DNA of 15,240 nucleotides from Eubacterium sp. UBA3782 (GTDB lineage Bacteria; Bacillota; Clostridia; Lachnospirales; Lachnospiraceae), in the NCBI GenBank assembly GCA_002368795.1, contig DFFG01000071.1, forward strand, positions 1 through 15,240. Reading direction: 5' to 3'. The notes below the pieces were generated by a model. The model was not told where the DNA came from. It made no database searches and was given only the letters and a program-made list of their open reading frames with translations. The position numbers and the translations under genes were made by a program. This document shows, one piece after another, positions 1 to 5,467 of the stretch. Position 1 is the stretch's first letter. Every line of letters starts with the position of its first letter.

Positions 1-57
1 ATATCCCATACCATATGTTAAGTCATTTTCTCCGATATCATAAAAGTTATTATCCAT
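1..57 (-). CDS. Partial N-terminus of an unidentified minus-strand gene
   Basis: Reading the minus strand from an ATG at 57, 19 codons stay open to the window edge (MDNNFYDIGENDLTYGMGY). Nothing in these residues identifies a family. A well-formed promoter lies immediately upstream, with its -10 box only six bases before the ATG, so the predicted transcript would begin at or next to the start codon (leaderless). No Shine-Dalgarno sequence precedes the ATG. The frame could instead be untranslated leader of a gene further left. Low confidence because only 57 bases are seen. Confidence 0.3.
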   Translation of the reverse strand, partial: MDNNFYDIGENDLTYGMGY

Positions 58-63
58 GATACT

Positions 64-92
64 ATTATATCATGTGTCAAATCTGTTGTCAC
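64..92 (-). promoter_or_regulatory. Minus-strand sigma-A promoter
   Basis: On the minus strand a -35 box GTGACA (92-87, five of six matches to TTGACA) is separated by exactly 17 bases from a perfect TATAAT -10 box (69-64). It faces the reading frame that begins at 57. A TTGACA also occurs at 80-75, but only five bases from the -10 box, so it cannot pair with it. Confidence 0.45.
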
Positions 93-440
93 GTACTGGT
101 TAAGTGAAGTGAACTATTGGCACTTCGCGAGACTACATTTGCGGATATATGACCGCATGAGATCTTTGGCGGCACAATCTGTAAGAATAGATGTATGGTG
201 GACCCATGTATTGTATATCTCCGGTTCGTTTTGGGAACACCTAATCCGCTTTGGATACATACAAAAAAAGCTGGCTAACTCATGACTAAAGTCACAAGAA
301 TGCGCCAGCTGTACTTTCAAAGCTGCATCGTCTGTGCCACATAATAAGGAAAACCAGCTCTCCGGAAGGCTGTATACTCTAAGATGGCACCGAAAACAGA
401 GCACGGTCAGTCATCCTTTAAACTGCCGTCCAAGATCCGC
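93..440. other. Gene-poor AT-rich stretch with hairpins
   Basis: I see no convincing gene in these ~350 bases. A 96-codon open frame on the minus strand (404-114) has no family resemblance, is Cys-rich, and reads straight through a good terminator, so I reject it. Structure present: a small hairpin TGCGG/CCGCA (140-144 with 153-157), the terminator at 263-310, and a GC-rich imperfect palindrome centred on TCCGGA near 361-366. On the minus strand this could be the remains of a transcribed structured leader or a small RNA ending at the 263-310 terminator, but no promoter for it was found. Confidence 0.4.
263..310 (-). terminator. Intrinsic terminator without an evident gene (minus)
   Basis: The inverted repeat AGCTGGC (269-275) with GCCAGCT (304-310) encloses a second small hairpin TGAC-TAAA-GTCA (283-294). 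On the minus strand it is followed directly by seven T residues (269-263), the layout of a rho-independent terminator. No intact minus-strand gene ends just upstream of it, so it may close an unrecognised small RNA or be left over from a deleted gene. Confidence 0.55.
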
Positions 441-452
441 AGGAGAAATGTC

Positions 453-938
453 ATGATGAAAAAAGGAAAGCATATCCTACCATGTTTTGGCCATGAAAAA
501 AGCCGGCCTGATAAAAAGCCGGCTTTTCCGGATATGCCTCAGACATCCCAGAAAGGAGGCATTGCAGACCTTCCTGGTAAGCATCAATTACTCTCCCAAA
601 ACAGGCATTTCGCGCTTACCAAAGGTGAACTGGACTTTCTGGCAGATCTGGACGCGTTTTACCGGGATGAGACCCTCTATGTGGCGGTGCCGATGCGCTG
701 CCTTCCGATGGAGGATGTCTGGTTTGGCATCCCCACCGGGGCGGACGAGCGCAGCCGTCTTCTGGAATTCAATGAAACCAGCTATTTCCTGCTTACCTGT
801 TACCAGGAGCCCCGAACCACGACGGAGGTTTTCCGCATGGCGCTTTCGCGCTATGGCGGCCCTACGCAGGTGATCCGGGAGGATGTGGCGGTTTTCACCG
901 CCTCTCACCTCTTTATCGGCCTGCTGAAGGCAGCCTGA
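453..938 (+). CDS. Hypothetical protein, unrecognised, 161 aa
   Basis: I do not recognise the family. Codon use from about 595 to 938 is clearly that of a real gene (GC-rich third positions, matching the genes around it), and no membrane segment or signal peptide is seen. The protein is acidic/neutral with aromatic-rich stretches (FLADLDAFYRDETLYVAVPM; LLEFNETSYFLLTCYQ). The start at 453 is chosen because AGGAG (441-445) sits seven bases upstream. ATG 534 would give 134 aa but lies directly behind a hairpin and has no ribosome site. The first ~45 residues (basic, with KSRPDKKPAF encoded by a terminator-like hairpin) look unlike the rest, so the gene may be 5'-truncated and fused to unrelated DNA. 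It points away from the psiE-like cluster, toward which it converges. Confidence 0.55.
   Translation: MMKKGKHILPCFGHEKSRPDKKPAFPDMPQTSQKGGIADLPGKHQLLSQNRHFALTKGELDFLADLDAFYRDETLYVAVPMRCLPMEDVWFGIPTGADERSRLLEFNETSYFLLTCYQEPRTTTEVFRMALSRYGGPTQVIREDVAVFTASHLFIGLLKAA
496..527. terminator. Bidirectional terminator-like hairpin inside the 5' coding region
   Basis: A perfect 10-bp stem, AAAAGCCGGC (498-507) with GCCGGCTTTT (518-527), has a 10-base loop. On the plus strand it ends in four T, and on the minus strand in six T (501-496). Such a hairpin normally lies between genes. Here it lies between the best start codon (453) and the well-supported coding part of the 453-938 gene. It may be a genuine terminator placed upstream of a 5'-truncated gene, or an internal attenuator. 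Confidence 0.5.
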
Positions 939-989
939 TTGTTTCGGTCCCTAAGCCAGGTACCTCCCGGTTTCGGCGCGTAAGCGTTT

Positions 990-1196
990 CATCCAACAAT
1001 TCTTGTTGCCACCACCGCCAGCCCTTCTTTTCCGGGCAGGTGGATGAGCGTTTCCCCGCTGGCATCTTCTTCCAGGGCGTCACCCTCCATCTGTACGATC
1101 TGTATCAAGCCTTCCGCTGCCGGTACCAGCTCGCCGGGAATGCCCTCCATGATTTCCCGCAGAAAAGTTCAGCTCAAATGTCTCGTATTGTCTCAT
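990..1196 (-). pseudogene. Frameshifted small ORF overlapping the psiE-like gene
   Basis: An ATG at 1196 overlaps the stop of the PsiE-family gene in the classic ATGA arrangement that signals translational coupling. It reads MRQYETFELNF and then runs into junk and a stop. Skipping one base in the run AACTTTTCTG (about 1165-1170) joins it to an open frame with good codon use (LREIMEGIPGELVPAAEG, later IQIVQMEGDALEED, ending VVATRIVG) that stops at 990. The combined product would be about 68 residues, small and acidic. I do not recognise its family. The break could be a true frameshift mutation, a sequencing error in a T run, or a +1 slip at TTT-TCT. The alternative is a shorter gene starting inside at the second ATG (MEGIPGEL). 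Confidence 0.45.
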
Positions 1197-1618
1197 AGAT
1201 CCGTCTCCCTGCTGCTGCCGAGGATCTGCCTTTTCTGATCCTCTTCTGCCGTCTCATGGTGAGTAAACAAGTATTTGCGAATGGCAAACAATACCGCGAT
1301 AGCCGCCACCGCCAAAAGGTTCTCCGTGACACCCAGATGCCCGATGATGACCTGCCGGGAAACGGCGAACATCAGGATCTCCACGATCGCCGAGAGATCC
1401 TCACGGACGATCAGCTTGATCAGCTCGATGGAGATCAGAATGTCGTACATATAGCGGACAAAAGTGCTAAGGCCCTCGGTCTGGATCAGCATCAACTCCT
1501 TGGGGAGCTTGAGAAGGCTAACGGCAATACCGACCACGATGAGTGCGCTGATACCGAGTTCCAGGATCAGCATTAGGAAGTAAAATTTTGTCTGTGCCTT
1601 GTGAAGCCATTTCAGCAT
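1193..1618 (-). CDS. psiE: PsiE-family (phosphate-starvation-inducible E) membrane protein
   Basis: A 141-residue integral membrane protein, close to the usual PsiE length of about 135. Four hydrophobic segments are visible: about residues 13-36 (FYFLMLILELGISALIVVGI), 55-71, 78-96 and 100-118. The family signature lies between the second and third segments: ILISIELIKLIVRED followed by AIVEILMFAVSRQVI. The biochemical role of PsiE is unknown. In Escherichia coli the gene is induced by phosphate starvation, and nothing here shows the same control. The start is supported by a purine-rich GGAGGAGG site a few bases upstream (around 1625-1632 on the minus strand). The stop overlaps the start of the frameshifted 990-1196 frame, so the two were probably co-transcribed. 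The C-terminus is a charged cytoplasmic tail (HHETAEEDQKRQILGSSRET). Confidence 0.87.
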   Translation of the reverse strand: MLKWLHKAQTKFYFLMLILELGISALIVVGIAVSLLKLPKELMLIQTEGLSTFVRYMYDILISIELIKLIVREDLSAIVEILMFAVSRQVIIGHLGVTENLLAVAAIAVLFAIRKYLFTHHETAEEDQKRQILGSSRETDL

Positions 1619-1690
1619 GTTGTTTTCCTCCTCCTGCTCCTATAAACTTTCCCTACGAACTATATTGTTATGAACGTTTCTTGTGTTTCT

Positions 1691-1735
1691 ATCTCAGCTG
1701 CTCTGATCTCAGCTGTTCTTATCTCAGCTTTCCTG
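1691..1735. repeat. Three tandem 15-bp repeats
   Basis: Three adjacent 15-mers share the core ATCTCAGCT: ATCTCAGCTGCTCTG (1691-1705), ATCTCAGCTGTTCTT (1706-1720) and ATCTCAGCTTTCCTG (1721-1735). They lie in the ~120-base gap upstream of the minus-strand psiE-like gene, where its promoter should be. On that strand the repeated core reads AGCTGAGAT. The repeat may be an operator array or simple slippage expansion in pyrimidine-rich DNA. Confidence 0.6.
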
Positions 1736-1740
1736 TTTCT

Positions 1741-1926
1741 TTACAGCTTGAGGACAGCCTCCAGTGCAGCTTCTGTTGCCTTGTTTGCCGGTCCGGGCTG
1801 TGCGATGCGGAGCGGTGTGCCGCCGGTCGCCAGGATAACAGCATCGGGATCGATCTCGCGGATGAGGGCCTCATCTACAAAACAAATAGAAAACGTGTTG
1901 TCTATATTATACACAGAGCACGCCAT
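1741..1926 (-). pseudogene. Remnant of an FAD/NAD(P)-dependent oxidoreductase
   Basis: This 61-codon minus-strand frame contains ALIREIDPDAVILATGGTPL, the second nucleotide-binding segment of flavin-dependent oxidoreductases. The pattern D-A-V-I-L-A-T-G-G/A-x-P is typical of the NADH:flavin oxidoreductase/dienoyl-CoA reductase and glutamate synthase small-subunit families. Intact members are several hundred residues long. Here only about 40 residues match: the first ~16 residues (MACSVYNIDNTFSICF) look unrelated, and the end (PGPANKATEAALEAVLKL) is abrupt. It is therefore a fragment left after deletion and is unlikely to make a working enzyme. Which oxidoreductase it came from cannot be decided from the fragment. 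Confidence 0.5.
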
Positions 1927-2061
1927 ATTACACAGGTTTTTTCAGACAGTTTTCCTATTTTTTACACTATTGTTCCGCCCTATAATCCTCGCGTTTTCTT
2001 TTATCTGTCCACTTCTGTCTGTTTGCTGTTTTCTGCATTTTCCTGCTGCTCTCTGTTTGAT

Positions 2062-2094
2062 AAAAAAAGCAGGCATACATCGCTGTACACCTGC
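2062..2094 (-). terminator. Terminator of the UvrA2-like gene
   Basis: The inverted repeat GCAGGCATACA (2069-2079) with TGTACACCTGC (2084-2094), 9 of 11 paired around a TCGC loop, is followed on the minus strand by seven T residues (2068-2062). It lies about 115 bases past the uvrA2-like stop codon, beyond the two extra copies of that gene's 3' end. Confidence 0.8.
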
Positions 2095-2114
2095 CTTGAT
2101 TCATATTGTTATTA

Positions 2115-2258
2115 TTACAGATATCTTCCGTTGAGGCTGCCGGTGCTGTGGCAGATCTCTTTGTTACAGAAACCGGAAGTAAGACTGCTGGCACTGTGCA
2201 GAATCTCCTTTACAGATACCGTCCGGTGAGGCTGTCCGTGCTGTTTCGGATCTCCTCC
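2115..2258 (-). repeat. Tandem triplication of the 3' end of the UvrA2-like gene
   Basis: Three degenerate direct copies of a 46-49 bp unit lie side by side. Each begins on the plus strand with TTACAGA, which is the minus-strand stop codon plus the last codons. Copy 1 (2210-2258) is the real gene end and encodes EEIRNSTDSLTGRYL-stop. Copy 2 (2164-2209) encodes EILHSASSLTSGF and has lost bases, which shifts its frame. Copy 3 (2115-2163) encodes KEICHSTGSLNGRYL-stop. Copies 2 and 3 are in frame with each other, but not with the gene. All three have drifted considerably, so the duplication is old. Confidence 0.75.
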
Positions 2259-4939
2259 GGTGTCCCGCAGGCAACGATCCTGCCGCCGTCTTTTCCTCCG
2301 CCGGGACCCATATCCACGATGTAGTCAGCACTGCGGATCACATCCAGATCATGCTCGATGACGATTACGGTGGCGCCCAGGCTGATCAGATGACGGAACA
2401 CCTCCATCAATGTCTTGACATCCAGCGGATGCAGGCCGATCGTCGGCTCATCAAAGACGAATACGGTATCCGACTGGCCTTTTCCCATCTCGCTGGCCAG
2501 CTTCAGCCGCTGGGCCTCTCCTCCGGAAAGGCTCGGTGTCTCCTCTCCCAGGGTGAGGTAGCCAAGGCCCAGATCATGCAGGACCTGCAGCCGGGAGGCC
2601 ACCGTCCGGATATCACTGCACTCCTCCAGCGCTTCGTCCACGCTGCAGGCCATCAGCTCCGGGAGGGACATGCCTTCTACCTTCCCTGCGGCGTGGGCAT
2701 CTTTTTTCGCTTTTTTACTATCATCTTTGCGGATCCGACGGATCTTATATGCTGCTTTTGCATACCGGGAACCGCCACAATCCGGGCAGGGGATATCCAC
2801 ATCCGGCAGGAACTGGACGTCCAGACCGATCATGCCGGTACCGTCGCAGACCGGACAGCGCAGGCTGCCGGTGTTGTAGGAAAAGTCACCGGCCTTATAA
2901 CCCATTTCTTTGGCGTCCGGCGTCTTCGCATAGACCTTCCGCAGCTCATCATGAACATTGGCGTAGGTGGCTACCGTGGAACGAACATTGATGCCGATGG
3001 GCGTCGCGTCGATCAGCTTGACCTGGCCGATGCCGGGTGCCTCGATAGCGCAGACATGCTCCGGCAGCTTTTTTCCGGCAATGGCAGCCGAAAGGCCGGG
3101 GATCAGACTTTCCAGGACCAGGGTCGTCTTGCCGGAACCGGACACGCCGGTAACGACCGACAGCCTGCCCTTGGGGAAGCAGACGGATAAAGGCTTCACC
3201 GTGTGAAGTCCCGCGGTCTCCATGCGGATCGTACCGATGGAAAAGAGCTCCTCTCTGGCCACCCGGCTTTCCGGAAGGACATGGGCCTCCGGTGCCAGGT
3301 AAGGTCCGATCAGGGAAGCCGGATCGGCGATGGTCTCCTCGACCGTGCCCTCGCCAATGACCCTTCCGCCGCCGGCACCTGCTCCCGGTCCCATCTCGAT
3401 CAGCCAGTCGGCATGGGCAAGCACCTGGGTATCGTGGTCGACCAGCACGACCGAATTTCCGTCGGCCACCAGGTCATCCATCACCCCGCAAAGGCCTTCA
3501 ATATTTGACGGATGCAGACCGATCGACGGCTCGTCCAGCACATAGAGCACACCTGTCGTGCGGTTTCGCACCGCCCGGGCCAGCTGGGCCCTCTGCCGCT
3601 CGCCGGTGGACAGGGTCGAGGACGCGCGGTCCAAAGACAGATAGGACAGGCCCAGATCGACCAGCCGCCGGGCCGTATGGTGAAAGGCCTCGCAGATGCT
3701 CTCGGCCATCGGCCGCATCTCCTCCGGCAGGGATCCCGGCACACCCTTTACCCACTCGATCAGCTCGGACAGCGGCAGTGTGCATACATAATCCAGGGAC
3801 ACGCCCCGAAGGCGCAGCGAACGAGCCCGGGCCGACAGGCGGGTTCCCCCGCATTCCGGGCAGACATCCTCCCGCAGGAACTTCTCCACCCGCTTCATAC
3901 CCTTCTCATCTTTTACCTTGTTCAGGGCATTTTTTACCGTGGCAATGGCGCTGTAGTAGGTAAAATCCATCTCTCCGGCGGAAACGCTCTCCTTGCTCTT
4001 TGGCCGGTAGAAGATATGTTTTTTGACCATGGGACCGTCGTAAACGATCTCCTTTTCCTCGTCGGTCAGGTCCCGGAAGGGGACATCGGTCCGCACGCCC
4101 ATCGCCCGGCAGACGTCGGTCATCAGAGACCACATCAAACTGTTCCAGGGAGCGACCGCGCCCTCATCGATCGTCAGGCTCTCATCCGGGATCAGCGTGC
4201 TCCTGTCTATGGTGCGGACCATTCCGGTTCCGCCGCAGCAGCTGCATGCACCGCTGCTGTTAAAAGCAAGCTCCTCCGCGCCGATGGGCTGCACGATCTC
4301 GCCGCAGACCGGGCAGTGCATCTCCTGCTCGGCAGCCACGCCAAGAGACGGCGGAACATCGTGCCCATTCGGGCATTTATAAACAGACAGCCGGGAAAAC
4401 ATCAGCCGGAGGCTGTTCAGAAGCTCCGTGGAGGTTCCGAAGGTGCTCCGGATCCCCGGCACACCTGGCCTCTGGTGCAGGGCAAGCGCCGCCGGCACAT
4501 AGCGGACATCGTCGACCTGTGCCTTTCCTGCCTGGGTCATCCTTCTGCGCGTATAGGTCGAAAGAGATTCCAGATAGCGCCTGGACCCCTCCGCGTACAG
4601 CACGCCAAGAGCCAGCGAAGATTTGCCCGAACCGGAGACCCCGGCGATCCCCACGATCCTGTGGAGAGGAATATTCACATCCACATTCTTCAGATTATGG
4701 ACTTTGGCGCCCCGGATCTCCATCTGCTCCGGGATGGCGATCCTGACCGGCCGCCTGACCGGAGAAACGCCTGGTGCATGCGCTGACAGGTGCTCTGCTG
4801 CACATGCATTATCCGATGTGCTGCCTGATCTGCTGTCGAAGATAGTGTCTGTTATAGTGTCGGGTGTATTGCCTGCGGTACTGACTGTTGTATTGCCCGG
4901 GATGCTGTCTGCATGTTTACTTGTCATCGTCTCTGTCAT
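2210..4939 (-). CDS. UvrA2-like excinuclease ABC subunit A paralogue
   Basis: A 909-residue tandem ABC ATPase of the UvrA family, which binds damaged DNA in the cytoplasm. Domain 1 has Walker A GVSGSGKSS (residues 100-108), the zinc pair CPECGGTRL, an unusual signature LSTGERQRAQLARA, and Walker B YVLDEPSIGLHP. Domain 2 has Walker A GVSGSGKTT (598-606), a zinc module CPVCDGTG...CPDCGG spaced as in UvrA, the signature LSGGEAQRLKLA, and Walker B FVFDEPTIGLHP followed by IEHDLD. Between LRLMFSRLSVYKCPNGH and FNSSGACSCCGGTG there are only about 40 residues, where canonical UvrA carries its ~115-residue UvrB-binding domain. This places it with UvrA2-type proteins, linked in other bacteria to tolerance of DNA-binding drugs; that role is inferred here. 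The first ~70 residues are a Ser/Thr/Asp-rich extension with different codon use. Met73 is an alternative start. No clear ribosome site precedes either start. Single gene, own terminator. Confidence 0.9.
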   Translation of the reverse strand: MTETMTSKHADSIPGNTTVSTAGNTPDTITDTIFDSRSGSTSDNACAAEHLSAHAPGVSPVRRPVRIAIPEQMEIRGAKVHNLKNVDVNIPLHRIVGIAGVSGSGKSSLALGVLYAEGSRRYLESLSTYTRRRMTQAGKAQVDDVRYVPAALALHQRPGVPGIRSTFGTSTELLNSLRLMFSRLSVYKCPNGHDVPPSLGVAAEQEMHCPVCGEIVQPIGAEELAFNSSGACSCCGGTGMVRTIDRSTLIPDESLTIDEGAVAPWNSLMWSLMTDVCRAMGVRTDVPFRDLTDEEKEIVYDGPMVKKHIFYRPKSKESVSAGEMDFTYYSAIATVKNALNKVKDEKGMKRVEKFLREDVCPECGGTRLSARARSLRLRGVSLDYVCTLPLSELIEWVKGVPGSLPEEMRPMAESICEAFHHTARRLVDLGLSYLSLDRASSTLSTGERQRAQLARAVRNRTTGVLYVLDEPSIGLHPSNIEGLCGVMDDLVADGNSVVLVDHDTQVLAHADWLIEMGPGAGAGGGRVIGEGTVEETIADPASLIGPYLAPEAHVLPESRVAREELFSIGTIRMETAGLHTVKPLSVCFPKGRLSVVTGVSGSGKTTLVLESLIPGLSAAIAGKKLPEHVCAIEAPGIGQVKLIDATPIGINVRSTVATYANVHDELRKVYAKTPDAKEMGYKAGDFSYNTGSLRCPVCDGTGMIGLDVQFLPDVDIPCPDCGGSRYAKAAYKIRRIRKDDSKKAKKDAHAAGKVEGMSLPELMACSVDEALEECSDIRTVASRLQVLHDLGLGYLTLGEETPSLSGGEAQRLKLASEMGKGQSDTVFVFDEPTIGLHPLDVKTLMEVFRHLISLGATVIVIEHDLDVIRSADYIVDMGPGGGKDGGRIVACGTPEEIRNSTDSLTGRYL

Positions 4940-5467
4940 CCTGTCTGATCATTCGATTTGTCTGGTGATTGACTTAGATCCGCTTTGCGCTTTTTTGATG
5001 CATTCTTCCTGATTTGTCTTACTCTGATGATGCAGGATTTCTCTTCTGCAAACGGTTTCTTTCATCTCGCTCTATTCTACTGCCTTTTCCAAAGTTTTAC
5101 CAGTTGTCAACCTTGCATGGAATCACCCGCTGACCTGTCAGGAATCGTCTGCGATCCCTGCCAGATATTACCTGCTATAAATGCCGGCCACGGCGCCGCA
5201 TCTGCCCTATACCGGGAAGCGCAGCTTGCCATTCATCTCTTTTGCCTCATTTTTATTATTTTTTCCTAATTCCTGTCTTTTTCTGGTATAGTATTTCTAA
5301 AGTATTGTATTGTGGATAAGTGTATCCCTTTTTTGTCCCATCTTCTGTCTTGGCTTCTTAGTAGACAGGTATGCACGATTTTCATGTTTTTCTTTTTCTA
5401 TTATTGTTTCTGATCTTTTTGTTTTCCACTTTATTTTCTGATTTACATTCTTGTTCAGGAGGAATGC
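4940..5467. other. Divergent intergenic region, AT- and pyrimidine-rich
   Basis: This 528-base gap separates the divergent UvrA2-like and M13 peptidase genes. I see no gene in it; short open frames on the plus strand are Phe/Leu/Cys-rich and have no ribosome site. A GC-richer island (about 5110-5220) holds the small inverted repeat CTGAC-CT-GTCAG. On the minus strand there is a TTGACA (5110-5105) and a TAGAAT (5079-5074), but they are 25 bases apart, so they are a poor promoter pair for the UvrA2-like gene. On the plus strand an extended -10 box lies at 5284-5292. A hairpin CTGTCT/AGACAG (about 5346-5369) lies in the presumed leader of the peptidase gene. Confidence 0.5.
5284..5292 (+). promoter_or_regulatory. 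Extended -10 element upstream of the M13 peptidase
   Basis: TGGTATAGT fits the TGnTATAnT extended -10 pattern, which can work without a good -35 box; none is seen 17 bases upstream (TCCTAA). Transcription from here would give an untranslated leader of roughly 165 bases before the start at 5468. Confidence 0.4.

Noticed and set aside
114..404. 96-codon minus-strand frame
   Set aside because: It reads through a rho-independent terminator, is rich in Cys and has no ribosome site or recognisable family.
1588..2229. 213-codon plus-strand frame, Ser/Cys/Phe/Leu-rich
   Set aside because: It reflects pyrimidine-rich DNA opposite the oxidoreductase remnant. It crosses terminator and repeat structures and has low-complexity composition.
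2115..2258. CRISPR-like array
   Set aside because: There are no spacers, the copies adjoin directly, and they clearly derive from the coding end of the neighbouring gene.
3512..4786. 424-codon open frame on the plus strand
   Set aside because: It is antisense to the UvrA2-like gene, His/Arg/Gln-rich, and has no ribosome site or family motif.
5105..5110. TTGACA as -35 box for the UvrA2-like gene
   Set aside because: The nearest good -10 (TAGAAT) is 25 bases away, too far for sigma-A. A MerR-type long spacer would be 19-20.
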